Shown here in pieces: positions 10,960 through 25,900 of a DNA stretch of 64,000 bases. The DNA comes from Hyaloperonospora brassicae (Eukaryota > Oomycota > Peronosporomycetes > Peronosporales > Peronosporaceae), in the NCBI GenBank assembly GCA_947650285.1, contig CANTFL010001312.1, positions 62,001-126,000 of the forward strand, given 5' to 3'. How positions within the stretch are numbered: position 1 is the first letter of the stretch; the number at the start of each line of letters is the position of its first letter. A program made the translations under genes and the position numbers. The notes beneath the pieces are model-generated. The model worked only from the letters and a program-made list of their open reading frames with translations. It searched no databases and had not been told where the DNA came from.

Positions 10960-12990
10960 CTAGAGGGGTAAGAGGGAAATGGGGTCATCAAGAGTAAACA
11001 TTTTACCCTAGCTTATTTGGCATAAGTGTTCAGTAGCGTGGCTGATGCGCGGCGTATCGTAGAATACCAATGGACACAGTCTAGTAATGAGTGATTGCCG
11101 CTGCCAGATCCTCCTTTTACAATCACAATTAGATATGCCTCATCATCTCAATACCGAATCAAGACGATACACCAAGCCTTGGACAATCTTAGTTCGGTCT
11201 ATACACCTATGAGTCGAACTGCATCGGTTCCGGGGCCGGATCCTACAAAGGTTGAAGATCAAATCTGGATTATTGAGCACCAGTGAGATTAAAATATCAT
11301 TAGTCCCATTTGCTGTCGGTGGCGACATATTTGGCAATCAATTCCGGAAGATTCTCGGTGCTCGAGCAATCCAATATCCCGTCCGCTGGAGTTCCTACTT
11401 CCCGTGTGTCTTTTTCTCTCTTAAACACGAGAGATACGAAGTATGTCCGCCCAGGTTCAGGTCCAATTTGTCTCGCTCCAGATGCAGAGTCCGAGAAGCA
11501 ACGGGCGACTGACCGCGGCATAGTGTCTACTTTTCTTGACCAGTTCTGCTGCCGATGAAGCGTCAGGAACGCGCCACCTGCGAGCGCATTCGGGGGTTGC
11601 CTGGGGGACGCACCTAAGTGTGCACTTTATCTGAAATTAATTCCTCCAGTGGGTACCCAGCGATAAGCGTAGTCTGATACGGCTTTAGGGGTTGCTCGAG
11701 TACATCACCCCAGCCAAATAGACTTTTACGGCTATGACAGTCGTACAAGCTAATGTGAATGCTGACATGCATGCTGATAGTGACTCGTTACTCAAGGCTC
11801 GTATATAACGCAAGAATTCGGTTCGCCGGTCTGTTGCATCTAAGAAACAATGATTATCACGATGTGAGGACCAGCCTATCGACTGGAACTGGATCGAACG
11901 CTAGATCGCTTCCTCTATCACGCCAGCTAATGATCAAGAACCGTTTTTATCAGAAAGGGGCTCTTAACGATTAATCTGGTAGCGCTTTTACGTGGCACGG
12001 ATCTGACGGAGGCGGACGTGTTTATACTTTCTGCCTTGTTTGCGGAGTGGTCTAGCCGCGGGAAGGGCGTACCGTTCTGCATCGCGAGGGGCCTCGATAT
12101 CATACTTTCAGAACGTGTGGTGGGTTTTCAAATAAGCGGGCATGCAGTAGATGACGGCTTAGCGTCATCTACCTCTAAGGGCGCGACCTTTGGCGTGGTA
12201 TCTCAAGGAAACCACTTGCTAACTCGGGTCAAGACAAGGTCCTGGGTCATTAGTAGGCAGCACGAGGGGGGTAGCAAGCAGACCCCATCTACCCTTCTTT
12301 ATCATACTGGATTACGGAGTCTTTGCAAGCTGGTGAGACTTAGTACTTTTTACTGAACCCTCAGTCTGCCCTAGGTGCATCGATCTGGGAACGGGACCTC
12401 TGGAATACACGAGCAATAGCGATTTCAATTGACGAATCAGACCTATTTTTATTGTACGCCCCTCCACTTCGGACAGAACATAAGGAGTTATATTCTCGTT
12501 TATCTTGGTCGAACGTACCTCGCAACAACGACGCTGTGCTCGGAGATGTAATTGCGATTTGATTCCTTTGCTGGTGTCTGGTTCGTCACATATCTGCCAC
12601 ATGTAATGTAGACGCTCGAGAGCTTCTTGGTCATAATAATTGGAAAAGTACCAGTGTGCTGCGAAACCGCGCAAGGGGAGAGGAGGCCGAAGGAACTGTG
12701 GGCCATTTTACGTATTGGTAGGGCGACGTCGCGAACCAGACCGATCGTTTTACGTTCCCCACAGCTAGGCTGCTCAAGTTCTATGGGTGGTCGTACGCAC
12801 ATCACCGTATTTGTCAGAAATTTAAGAAGTGGAGCATCATCTTCGTGGACAGCATCGGACCTCTCATTCTTTGGGTGAACGGCAGTTGATGTTTGCATTC
12901 AGGAGTCGCAGACAGACAGAGTATAGGAAGTTTAAGACAGGGAACATGAATATTCTCCGACTGGATCACCCGGTCTGGCTTGGAAAGCGC
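10960..12990. other. Unassigned gene-poor stretch
   Basis: About 2 kb with only short open frames on both strands and no recognisable motif. The right-hand part may be the eroded 5' portion of the LINE that becomes readable after 13.1 kb; this is inferred from position only. Confidence 0.35.
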
Positions 12991-13238
12991 CTCTAACGTA
13001 CCATTGCTCGCCTTCGGTGGTACTAAAAAGAGGTTTAAAATGGGAACGGTACTAAACAGTGTCCAGGACTGCCAATCTGCACGGCCCTGCATTTTCTCAA
13101 AATTAAGATGTCGCCACCAATTTTCCTTCAAATGACTGCCGCTGTTTGGCAGCGTACATCACACATAGGATCTGCCTGCGGGACAGGACGCAACGCGCGT
13201 CTTTGTCACCATCCCGGCCGCATTCCTAAACTTACTGA

Positions 13239-13243
13239 AGCCG
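13239..13243. repeat. Target-site duplication of the solo LTR (AGCCG, left)
   Basis: AGCCG directly precedes the LTR start TGTAACGGG, and the identical AGCCG follows its CCGTTACA end at 13607-13611. Confidence 0.9.
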
Positions 13244-13606
13244 TGTAACGGGCTAAGAGCCCGCTACCTTTGCACATACGATAGGTTCCATGAGGAAGCG
13301 TAAGGGGTACGCGTTCACTAACGCGTGCTTAAGTCAAATGCAACACTGATTTATAATAATTTATCATTTGGTCGAAGTATGAGTAGTTCCCAAACGCAAG
13401 GGAGTCATTTCCATAAGTTCATACCCGATTGGACGATAATGGGTCATGAATTGACTTACCAGCAAATGGGGGGATATGACGCGTCGTGACGTCTATCTTG
13501 GTCAGAACGTATACCTGCATGTTAATGTATGATTATGCATCACTAATTATGTGAGGATCTGCTATATCACTTATAGCAGGACGTATAACGGTGACACCCC
13601 GTTACA
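13244..13606 (+). repeat. Solo LTR, gypsy family related to the element at 3235-10954
   Basis: 363 bp beginning TGTAACGGGCTAAGAGCCCG and ending ACACCCCGTTACA, the same terminal signatures as the 441-bp LTRs, but with a diverged and shorter interior. It is flanked by perfect AGCCG duplications with no internal gag or pol, so it is the product of LTR-LTR recombination. Removing it plus one AGCCG rejoins a LINE reading frame, which shows that it inserted into an older LINE. Confidence 0.88.
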
Positions 13607-13611
13607 AGCCG
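13607..13611. repeat. Target-site duplication of the solo LTR (AGCCG, right)
   Basis: Exact copy of 13239-13243. Confidence 0.9.
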
Positions 13612-16271
13612 AGGTTGTACTGGCCATTTCATAGCTTGGCTGACACAAAAGAGCCGGTCTTGACGGCCTTAACAATGACTTATACTCGTACACCTTAGTA
13701 TTCATTGTGCTCTCTCTGGTGGCGGTGAGCAATGAAGAATGACGGGTCCACCTATGCCGCCATCCTTTTCGAAGGCAGTTTCATTTTGCTTCGTTAGAAG
13801 AGGGATTCGGCGGATGCTTTCGATTATCGCCTATTTTTTCTTTAAGCTAGTGTCAAACCCTTGTGAAGGTTTTGGCTACGCGCTAAATCGGGTTCTGCCG
13901 ATTTCGATGAATAGATTCGCAGCAGGGATCGTACGGGGTAGTCAAATGCTCAAGTTAGTTGCTATAGTGCCTTTTCAGCTAGCATCGGCTAGCGACAAAG
14001 TGGATCTACAGGCCAGCTTAAATTATACATCTTGTTGCTCGAGCTTTGCGAAGCTTACGATACAGTGGACAGGGACTTTCTATGTGCAGCTTAACGACAC
14101 TTCCATATTGACGAGTACGTTGTCCATTTCATTCAGTGCATGCCTCTTGCAACATCCATTAGGTGTTCGTGAAAGATATACGATCAAACTTTTCTGCAGT
14201 CCAGTCGGCAATTTGTTAGGGTTGTCATATGGACCATTGCTGCTCCTACTGGTGGTAACATTGCAGGGTTTGGCAATTTAACAAGGTTTGGGTCTCAGCG
14301 GGCTTTCCGTACCGGAAGCTACGAGCGTCATGCATATGTTTTCGGCTTTTTATCCCAACTCGACTCATTTTCTCGAGCGTTGGACCAATATAGACAGTGC
14401 TACGCTTGGTCCACCGCTCCTAAAGCTCAACGGCCTCCATGCGCAATTGACGAAAAGCAGGTTGAGTTCCAAAATCCGCGGTGCATCTTGAGCGGTATCG
14501 TGTGATTTTGCTGTTGCCTTGGCGGAGACTACCTATTACTTGGGGCATGAAATGGGCAATGGAAATGTTATCAATTGTAATGAGGCTCAGCGCATTTGAC
14601 GCTCAAGGCTTCGGCTTCCAAGAGCTACAAATATGGAGATACGTGTGCATAATTGGGTGCGATACTTAACGCTATCGATTTTTCGGCAGTCCTCTTTACG
14701 GCGGCTATCTACGACATTTCGGCTTTGGCAAGCATATAAATATCCCAGATTTATTCGCAATATTTTTGGCAACATGCCTCTAATATAGAAGTCAGACGGC
14801 ATAAGATTGATGCACGTTCCTTCGTTACATCGGCCTAGGCGAGCGGAGTGACCTTGCTCCAATCAAAGTGGCCATTAAGTATGCAGTGAGTGACACATGC
14901 ACTAGACTGGCGCACACGAATTCCGGACAAGTCCATAAGTACTTTACGCCGTTACTATTAGAAACGGATTCACGACATCTTAATGGTGGGGCATGCCCAA
15001 CCGCATCCTCCATTCAGCCCACCCCTCACTCCAGCTTCGTCTCGATGACGGCGGCCTCCAGTGATTTCTTCGTGGCAATTTTCCGGATGAATAGCATTCT
15101 TCAGCGAGTGAGTCGGCTTTATGGCGGCAACAAATCTCGCGTGGGTATATTTTCTCTCTCACTTGCATCTCCATAAGTTCCTCTAAAGTGTACCAGAGAC
15201 CGTAAAGATTGTCCGGATTGGTAACGCGCTTCTCCGGCATTCATATGAGCATCGTAAACGGCAGCTTAGTCTGGCAATTCAGACCTCGCAATTCCTTTTC
15301 GTAGATCAAACGCGATCGGATGCGTTGCTTGCAGCGGCTGCGCAACAACATCCCTTCCAGTTCTGAAAACACGTGGTCATTCTTGCTGAGTATCAGATTT
15401 GGACCTGCTATCGACTTGCGACCAATCAGCTGAATCGTCACCATGTTAGGCGCCCCTCACTCAGACAGAAGCTGCAGAAGCTTGATTCTTACAAGGGCTA
15501 GAAGAACACGGTGTACCATATTTTCTGGAAGCACTAAAATGCGCAATCTTGTTAGCGACAACTTATTAGTCGCTGGACCGGGGAGGAATTGGGAAGATTT
15601 GGACCGCCGAAATTTATTGTGCCAATCTTCAGGCACCACCTATGTCGCAACATATGCGCCAGCGTTTGCAGCACCGTTTCGAAGAAGATTATAAATAAAG
15701 TCGAGGGCACTTTCCGGTGCATCTAAAAAATTATGTCCCGTTTTAAGTGTTCCTCTGGAAAGAGCGCAATGCGGCAGTATTCCGCGACTATCTGACCAAT
15801 TCTTTGTAGAGCACTTTGACATACGATACTGTAGTACGCCCTAGCTGAGGGTTATCGCATTACGTAAACACAGGTCGGCGGAAAATGCAGTCAACGAAGT
15901 GCAATACATGCTTGTATTAAAACGTTTCGTCACGAGTCTAGCCGGCACTCGACCGCATTCGAAGTTCGCCACGACGAGTTACCTTTACCGGCGCTTGTAT
16001 CCTGGCCCAGGACCTTTCAAACATCTTGCTCATGCTAACATGTAAAACGAAAACCGTGAAACTCCTCCACATCAGCACTATATTTGAACGTCCACAGAGC
16101 TCCGTCTTTAACATATGTATGAGACTGTTCGGCCGACAGGCTGTGATGAAATATGGTATCACAGACGAATTAGTAGGTACAAGTTTGAAGAAAAGAAGAA
16201 ATGACATCGTACAATTATTGTTGTAGCTAAATTATGTTAATCGTGATGATATGAAAAAAAGTTCTAAATTA

Positions 16272-16560
<289 letters not shown>

Positions 16561-16940
16561 ATCGACCGAGGCGCAGACACTTGTTTTTTTATCAGTTTAG
16601 TGGGTATAACGACAGCCAGCAGAAAGCTGAGTCGCCGCGGGCTGCGTTCGAATGCCTACCTGCGCCACTCAGAGCTGCATGTACCCGTCTTACCGCACAG
16701 CAATAGTATCCGGTGTTATCCACACAACACGTCCAGTATCTGCGACTACTCGGTTGCCACTTCGTTACATAGACATCAAAGTCGAATTCACGAACTATTT
16801 GTTAAAACTTACTAACTGTTGAAACTAACCAACTGTTGAAACGAAAAGTACAAGCAACCCTACGAAATGGCAATGTTTTAACATCCATCCATTTCGTTGA
16901 AGTGCATCTTTTGGTCGGGGCGCGAACGGGGGACCCCGTC

Positions 16941-19900
16941 ATGTTCCTCCAGCGCTACGTGCACGTGGTCCTGGACGCTGTGCTGGGCAGCTACGTCAAG
17001 AACATTGACCCCAAAGCTCTCCAGATCAGCGTATGGAATGGCAAAATCGAGGTCGAGACCGTGGAGCTCCAGCCGGACGCGTTTCCACTGCCAAAGCAGA
17101 TGCGACTCGTCAAAGGGACTCTTCGACAGCTCCGCATCGACCTTCCGTGGACAAACTTGGCCAGCCAACCCATTCGCGTCGATATACAGGACATGAGTCT
17201 GCTACTTGAGGTCTGTGCGGACGACCGCGCGGCGTCTGACGCTGCGGAAGTGACACCAGAAGAGCTGCGACGCGCAGCGAGGAAGAAACAGCAGAAGCTG
17301 CAGCGCAAACGTGCGGCCATTGACGCTGTCGAGAAGGCGACGGAGTTCAATGAACAAAACAGTACGCAGACGGCTGTGGGCCAGAGCTGGACGCAGAGCT
17401 TTCTTTGTAAGCTGCTGGTCAAGGCACTGGACAACGTGCAGGTGCACGTGCAGCATCTGCATGTGAGGATGGAAGACGCAGTGTCGGATCCCAAATGCCC
17501 CTACGCCGTAGGTATGACGCTGGAATCCATCATCATCAAGTCGGCGGACGAGGGCTGGAACTACACGATGGTTGGTCGGGGCGCTTCCCTGCAGCACGGC
17601 ATGTCGTTCATTCGAAAAAAGGTGGACGTCAACAAGTTTGGCATCTACTGGTCCTTGCCGTTGGTGCCAGTGCCTGAAACAGCGTTGAGTGATGCGGAGG
17701 CATTTGCTGCGTTGATGACGAGTAATTTTGAGCCGATAAAGAAGAAAAACAAGTCGCAAGTGGTGGAGCCAGTGCTGCCTCCTCTGGCAAAAAAGAGCGG
17801 ACCGCAAGACACGGCGGGACCAGCGCTCTTCAAATCGATTGACTACCTCGTGCACCCGCTAACGGTTTCAATGAAACTGACTGTGAACGACGGTGATGCG
17901 AAGTTGCCCATAACACATCAAGAGCTGAGTGAGCGTGTACTGTCGAGAATCGGGACGTCATGGATGGTGGAAACCATTGATGCCATTGGCGATGACGCGT
18001 GGAACGACTTTTTGAAGACCATGCCAAAGTTGGCGGGAGAACGCAAGTATACGCTGGGTTTTGTGTTCTCGGAAGCGTGGTCGGTGGCAAGAGATCTTAC
18101 GGAAGAGGAAGACGAGATTCCATCGGTGTTACATTTCAAAAGAGCTCTGTCAAGCTGCATGCAATGGTCTTTGGAAGAGGTGAATCGCGTTGAGCAGTGT
18201 ATTGTCAAATATCGTGAGGCGGTCGTTCACGTGATGGAAGAAAAGAGTACGTACATTGATGCCCAAGCTAGTATCGATCAGATCAATACTTCGCTGCACC
18301 GTCAGCAGTACCTGAGTGCACTCTCCTTCATTTCGTTTTTCACTGTAATGCGTCGTCAAACTCGGTACCTCGCGTTGCGTCCGGATCGAATTCGTGTGAG
18401 AAACAACCCGAGAGCATGGTGGAGATATGCGATCAATGCTGTGTTGCTGGACGTCCGGGAGCGTTTAGCTCACGTGGATTGGGAAGCACTAGAAAAGAAG
18501 CAACGGCAAAAAGACCGGTACAAGGCATTGTGCATTTTAGTGGAACACAGTGCGACTGCTGCAGCCACACTCGTTCCGATGGACGTGCGCTTGATGTCCA
18601 AAGAAATGGCACGCAGCGAGCTAGACGACCTGGAATATGTTATGGATGTTCAAGAATTGATCAAGCTTCGTCGAACTGTACGAAAGGAAATCGCCGACAA
18701 GGAAAATGAGAAGCAGATTCTACAGAGCAAGGGCGAAAACAATCACAAGGGTGGTGGGCATCTCCATCTAGATTCTGAAGTTTCCACTGGGTCGCGTCTT
18801 TGGTCGTATGCCACATGGCTTACAGGTGCCGGAGGAGCAGCACATGAGTCAGGCACTCATGGTGCTGGAGGGGTGAGGGCGGAGGATGTGAAATGGAGTG
18901 AACAAGACGCTAACGATCTTTACGAAGCGATCGATTTTCATCCTGACGGAAAGAAGGAGAGCATAGATTCGAGCAGCAACGAGATCGAAGATGTGGCTGG
19001 ACGAGAGAAGCAGTATCTACAGAACCACCAGCATATCTTGTATCGCTTTCAACTTGCCCTACATCGGGCCAGCTTCGAGCTCAGCCTTGAGAATGCCCAC
19101 ACCGATGCATGTAGTCAAAAAGGATCGACCAAAGTGGAGACACCCTCATCATCGTGCCTGACGGCTTCGCTAGATGACGTCGAGATCCAGTTCTTGGTAA
19201 GACCGTCAAGTTTAGAATTGGGCCTTCAATTACGCGACGCTTTGTTTTGCCAGGGCCCTAGGCTGCCAATTCACGACGAGTCGTCACCAGGAAAGCGATC
19301 TACGAGTTTGTCTGGAAAAGGCTTTTTCCTCCAGCGGATGGATATCAACGAGGTAGTAGAATACCATCCAGTCGGAGTGCAGGATCAAATGAGTAGCGTG
19401 CGACTTCGCCATTGTGAGAAAGAGCTACCTTTGGTGCAGCTTAGTATTGAATCCGTGCGCCAGTGTAACACTGGAATGGCATCAGACGCAATGAATGCCA
19501 ACGAAGATGACGTGCAGATCACAAGCGATGTCGCACTGCCTGCTCACCTACTTATTGTGTCTCTCGTGACACAGCCAATTCGATGCAACGTGAATTTGAT
19601 GTTCCTGCTGGATGTGGTGGCCGTGTTTTCTCGCCCAGTGAACGTAGATCTATCCGGACTTGAGCACAGTGCGTGGAAAAAAGCGCAAAGTTTGCAACGT
19701 TCTAGTGCTGCTCAGCTGCGGGATGCACTGGCCCGGAGGACGATGGTTGAAGTGCGCCTGGACGTGATTTCTCCTCTGATCAACATTATTCAGGCAACAT
19801 TGCCGGACACTGGAGTTTCAAATAGTGACGAGGTGAGTCTGTTGGTTTTTCTTGGTCATTTGCAGGCACAAACGAAACACCCGGGCGACGTCATAAACGG

Positions 19901-22900
19901 AAGCAGAATACCGAAAGAGCTGGGTGACTACAAGATGGGAACAAACGCGAGCCAGAAAGCTGCTTTGGCCCCGTCGGAGGAAAGCCTGTATGACGTTCTC
20001 GAGATCAGCGTTTCTGGCATTGAAGTACAAATTATTGATGGTGAGAACAGCAGTGGGGGTAACAGGGTGTTTCTATCTCGAATCCACTCTCGCAAGAAGT
20101 CTGCGTGGCAATACTTGCTGGAAAAGACGTCTCTGACGTTCAACTTTTACATGAGCGTCACGCCAGACGACCCAAGCATTCCTCTTCTAAAGCTATCTGG
20201 TGGAGTCGACCAAGTCAAGCTGAATTTATCCGCGACAAGTTTCCGCTCCTTAGTGCAGCTACTGCATTCGTTTGGGGAGAACCTCTCACTTTATGCTAAG
20301 CGCCGCATGGGAAGAAATGTGACCGCCGCCGCCGACACTACAGACCACCCCGCCCGCGGCACTGGGTATCTAGCAACAGCTGCTTCACGATGCAGCAAGC
20401 CGACACTCATGCGGAAAGCTCTCTCTTACATCAGGCCCGAGGATGCCGATTTGTCCAACAACAATTCGTGTGGAAGATTCACTACTGCGTCCGACAACAG
20501 TCCTTACACAGGTTTGGCACACGGACTTGCAAGAAATTTTCAACTCGAGCGACAAAAGACATTTAGAGAAAAGGAAATCGACGACAACGACTTGCTCAAG
20601 CTGTGGAAACGTGTGGTTTGTCAGCTTCAGTTCGGAATAGGTAAGATAATTCTCACGTTGCAAGTCCGCGATCGAGGAAATGGCTCCGGGAAAATCGTGC
20701 GAGTACTTGCAATCGATATAAGCACACGATTGCAGGTACGGTCTTACGATAGAAGGCTAGACTTTGCACTTGGTACACTCTTGGTGGAGGACATTCTTCT
20801 CTCGAGGTCGTCTTCGTCGTCAAAAGTGGTGGAAACAAAGCGGTTTCTCATGAAATCGGGAAACCACGAAGTAGTAACGGATCCAGAACGAAAGTCAGCG
20901 GAGGAACCTGTTCTACCTCCCTCTTCGTCGGAACAGCTGATCCATGTGGCAATCACAGGTATCGCTTCCGACGCTGTGATGCTGAAGGACAAACAGCTAT
21001 GGAAGCGTGTCCGACACTCAGCACTTTCGTCGTCTTCTGGCAAGGACTCCGTTTGGCAAGATCCGCTTATCACTGCACTATCCGTCGATGCTAGCTTGCG
21101 AGTATTGAAGGTTGACGTCTACCAAGACACTCTCGCAGACGTCTTCGTGTTCTTTTTCGGACAAAGCAAGGAAGACGGGGGTGCTCAAAAACAGGCTTTG
21201 CGCCCACCCCTTCTGTCGTTACGAAGCATCAGTGAGGGAAGCACACCTGGCAGAAGTAAAGTAGCTGCCAGCGTAGACGAGCAAACTGTTCTGTCGCCGG
21301 TGGATGATGAGGTAAATGAAAATACGTTTTCGAGGAAGTTGGGTGTGTGGGTGACATCATCGTTCTTAGACAACCATCTTGGCGCCAGCCCTAAGAAGGA
21401 AGACGAGCAACAAGCAACGGTGAATAACGGCTGTGGCAGCGTCGAGGAAAATCGGCCAGCCTCGATGCAGTCTCGCCTTCATGTGGAAGGTTTGTCATTG
21501 TATCTTCATTTGGATGACAAACAGAGACCGGAAGGGATGCCATCAGCGTTTGCTAGTTTGACTGCACAGCAATTCTGCTGCTGTGTACAGCGGTTTCCAC
21601 TTTACATGAGCATTTTTGCCTACCTGAACTCATTTAAAATCTACGATGTATCACAATCGGATCAGCATTTTAGTGAGATCGTTTCTCATGGAATCCCATC
21701 CGCTAAACGGAGCGACGATAAAGTGTGGAATACTCGCGATGCTACGTGTGAATACGATGGCGATATTGCAGTAGGTCATGTTCCAACACAGTGCGATATT
21801 CTGAACCTGCTTGATCATGTCCCTGCAGTGTTTTCGTGCGCTATGCAGTCTTATGGTGTGGACACTATCCAAGAAGCGTGGCATCCAGGCTACAGTAGCC
21901 GGTACACTGTGCGTCTAAAATCGCCGCGGATCCGTTTTCTCTACAGTTTCGTCGATGATATGTGTAACTACTGGATGAAGGGCGTTCTGTTGACGACAGT
22001 ACAGTCAATCTTGTCTCGTGAGCAGACGGATACACATTGGGAGGGCGACTTTCAGCTTGCCGGGATCCAAGGGAGTCCAGCACTCCAGGTGGGTGACGAA
22101 AGGGAGGAAGATGCGAAATCACAAGCATCGTCGAGTAAGTTGTCGGGTCCTGATGTTGTGTCGATGTTCCCGCTCGTCGATATTCACCTGGAAGATGCTG
22201 TGTTGGAGATGCCCCCTCATCGTATGTCATTGGAATCGCTGTTAGTACGGTTTGACACATTCCGGGCATCCAACAAAGGCATTGCTGATAGTTTTCTGGG
22301 CATGGAGAATCGTGTTGTGGCAAAAGTGCTCTTAAACTCGTCATTGAAGCAGCTGCAACTGGACATGAAAGCGCTTCGGATTGTTTCAGTTATTTTCATG
22401 GAACGCAATGATATGGAGAAGCGTTTGGAAAATGGTGGGCTCATAACGCAAAGTTTGTTAGGACTTACGAACTACTCACTGTCCGTAGATTTCCGCTCAC
22501 ACGTAGACATAAAGGTGAGCATGTGTTGTAGCCCTGTTCGCTTGGTTTGCAATCAAGATCAATACGCGTTCGTGTTGAGAGTACCTTTCCAGAACTACCG
22601 TGAACGCACCCGGTACAGTTTCTATCCAGAGTCTGAAACACCAGTGAAAGTTGCAGCGCGCGTTTCTTCTCGCCGATTCTTCTTACATCGCAATGTCGAC
22701 GGGCTTTCATCGTCGTCTGGGAGGGCTGTAGAGGACGGTGACGAAGCAAGCGACGGAACGAGTGCGTCTGGGGTTCCAGAAGTTATAGCAGACCGCCACA
22801 TCATGCTCAACCTCCATGTTCCTGAAGTTACGATGGAAATCTTGCAAGGGCAGCGCGGCTATCATCCCTCGAGCAGTGGTGATCTTGACATGGCCGAGAA

Positions 22901-25900
22901 GAGCAAAATGAATGACGCTTCAATATGCCTGCTAGCTCTCTTTGTATTGTCAGCACGCGCCGATTTAGTCAATCAAAGACTGACGGCCGATGTTGACTTG
23001 GAAGGTGTTCACATTCGAGATTCGCGGGTACAATCGAAAATGTCAGCCTCGTACCGTGATGTTGTTGTGTTTGAGCGGTGCAAGAATGGGTTGCCGAAAG
23101 TAATCAAGCTTCAGCTGGTGCGCGAAAGCTTTGATGTGGACGTATCGACGGTAAGTTTCGACCCGCATGGAAAGAGGTTGCAAGCTTCTAGAACGCGGTT
23201 CCGGAGCGCCTCGTCTAGAGCTTCCGTAGGACTATTCGGTTCAGAGCTCTCTCTAAGACGAACCGATTCTGAAATTTCTGCCCACTCGTCGATCTCGTCG
23301 ACGGTGGCAAACCGTGGCATGCATACCGACAGATCTATCGAAAAGGAGCCTCCTGCGCTAGTTGGAGTGGAGGAACGAATTGAGTTGGTGATTGATGTAG
23401 CAGGGTTTAAGGTCATTCCATCCAACATTCATTACGACCTGATTCGGTTTTTGACATCGCCTCCGAGCTGGGGTACAGAAGACGTCAACTCTGTGAGTAG
23501 TCGAGGTACTGAGGAGAAGGGAAGGACTGACTTGGATGAAACAACGGTGGTGCCGCCAACATATCGGCGGATTCGTTTGGAGCTGAACTTAGGCCCATCC
23601 GCGTTTCTGTTTGTGGAAGATCCTCACAAACTCAAATCTCGAGCAATAGTGCTGTCATGGGAGTCGTCATTGATTCTGAACTATCTCCGCCAAACAAATG
23701 AAGATGAATGCTCGCAAGTCGAAGGCATCAGCAAAGAGTATCCTGCACACAGCCGTAACCAGTTGCAGTTTTGCGTTGCTCTCGAAAATATATACGCAAC
23801 TTCGCGATTGTCTGAGGAAAGCATCTGGGCAGCTGAGCAAGCTGCAACAGCGGCATCTGCTGATTGCTTGAAGCCTATCGGCATGGAGAGTGTATTCCAA
23901 ATCGACCTTCGCTCTCACTTTCTTCGTTTTCAAACTACATTCGACCGCGTGATGGAGCTGCGCTTTGGCTATTTGGATTTTTGCACGATGCTCGCAGCTT
24001 TCGAGCATATTCTACGCAGGCCATCAACAGCCAGTCAGTCAAGTGCTCATGGGGGCCAGAATCGGCGGTCAATGTCCGGCTCGTCCATATCGTCGCTTTC
24101 AGGTGGGGGCGCGGATAGCGAGACTACGTCGTGGAGTGGGCGTCGACAATCTCCGTCGTCCCCGCGTTCGAACCTCGCACTCTTTATGTCAAGGAAACGT
24201 GAGCGGCAGTGCACCGCTGCTCTCTACGGTACTTCTCTGATCTACTTGGTGTCCGCGAGTTTCCGTGGACGTCTGGAGACACGGCCAGTGGTTGGATTCT
24301 ACAACTCGACATGGCGCAAGCGGTACCTTGTCTTACCATACACAGCACAGCAGCGTCAACTGGTTCAAAGTGTGGCATTTCGGATATTGCCAGCATCCGA
24401 AAGTCGACGGCAGATTGGCGACGAGGTATACTACGGTGATAGAATAATCTTGGAAGCTGTGGTCGCTACAGATGGGGACAACACCGAGGGGAAGTCTTCA
24501 AAAGACGCTTTGCTTTCTAAAGAGGAAACATCTGATGCATCACCCACCGCCAGCAAGGACACAGCAAAGCTACCACATTCCACTCTGATTCAGAAGTACG
24601 ATCAGCTTGGTGCCAATGGTTACCTAGGCCCTGAAGGGTCTGCTGGAGTGTTCGAGACCACGATATGGAAGCATGGAAGCACAATGTTTAACTCAGACAA
24701 GAGTGTCATTTACGACCGAGAGCTCATCGTGTTTGAGGAGGTCACGATATATCGCTCGTTCAGTAAAGGCAAAACCTTTGGCGCATCAAATGATGCAGGA
24801 CAGCAAACGGATTTCAACTCCTCTCGATCAGGGCATCAAGCTGAGGGTGCCCACACAGTAGACGCAACAAGCGCGCGAGGCGGTGGTTATCTGATGTTCA
24901 ATGGTGTTGGCGACGCACCCATTCCGTTCGCATTATCAATCGTATCGGGCACATCTGGAGCTGAATCCTCACGGCGCGAGAAAAACGGTCTACCTGATGC
25001 GGATGATGTACATAGTGCTAGCGAAGCCCCTGATTCGTTGGATGATGCTTCAGACCCTGCGCACGTTTCGGGCGAGACCCCAGCGGCCTCGGCAAAATCT
25101 GGGAAGAAAAAGCGCAAATCGCTTTTCGCGCATGCCTCGTTCCTTGACAATTTGAAAATATTGGAGTTTACGCTTCCAGGTGTGAACGCGACAATCGTAA
25201 ATGACTTTCACAACATGCTACTGCCGCTGCTTCATTTCCGTGTGGCGGCGCTAAATGCAGACATCAGGGGAAGATTGGAATACAAATTTACAGCGTTGAC
25301 AAGTCTGCGTTTCGGGATTCAAGCTTACAACTCTCAACTGGCTGTTTGGGAACCCGTACTAGAAGACTTTGAGATGAATATGGCATATCATGGAATGGGC
25401 GGTGTATTGTGCGACTATTGCATGTCAGAGAGGCAATCAGTGTCTCCTACTGGTGCCGCGCTGCGCTGCGATGGTATGCCACTGTGCCTTTTCCGCTCTT
25501 CTCGAACCGAAGTGTTTACCAATGCGGCCGCGCATTCATGGGAATCCAAGAACTACATTTATCGTGAGCTATTGGAGCAGCCTGACGTCCAAGATGGTGC
25601 CAAGTTGGCAAACGCCTTCATGATTGTAGCAAAAGATGACTTCAATATCAACGTCTCGCGGAACGTGATTAACGTGCTAGTGCACTTCTTTGCACTGGTG
25701 ACCGAAGTAACTGCAGCAGACGAGGCCTTATCATCGCGCCTCGGGCCGTTCATCTATGTGGATAATCAGTCCGGAATTCCATTTGTTGTGGCAACGCATC
25801 CTTTGTCATCTGCCGCTGCAATAAATACAGCTAGGGGGGCGTCGTCTTTGTCCCGGAGGCCGACGGGATCAATTGAAATGCCTACTGATGTTCCAGGTGC

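Larger units (their letters stand above)
13000..15900 (+). mobile_element. Decayed LINE (non-LTR retrotransposon) with reverse transcriptase, interrupted by a solo LTR
   Basis: Plus-strand translation across frames recovers LINE reverse-transcriptase landmarks in order. These are RIPKLTEA (before the solo LTR), HKRAGLDGLNNDLYS (just after it), a RPISLL-like block, LNRVLPISMNRFAAGIVRG (13880-13945), LCEAYDTVDRDFL (14040-14080), a QGCPLAPLL-like region eroded to GLSYGPLLLLL (14220-14255), SAIDFSAVLFTAAIYD (14670-14720) and FWQHASNIEVRRHKID (14770-14815). A C-terminal LWKERNAAVFRDY piece lies near 15740-15780. Many stops and frameshifts are present, so it is a fossil. The element's ends and poly(A) tail were not found; the limits are approximate. 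Confidence 0.75.

Noticed and set aside
16836..16940. 35-codon upstream extension of VPS13
   Set aside because: The chorein domain begins at the ATG at 16941; the extension has no family similarity.
17202..17855. Antisense frame of 217 aa opposite VPS13
   Set aside because: Shadow of the codon bias of a real gene; no motif, and overlapped by other shadow frames.
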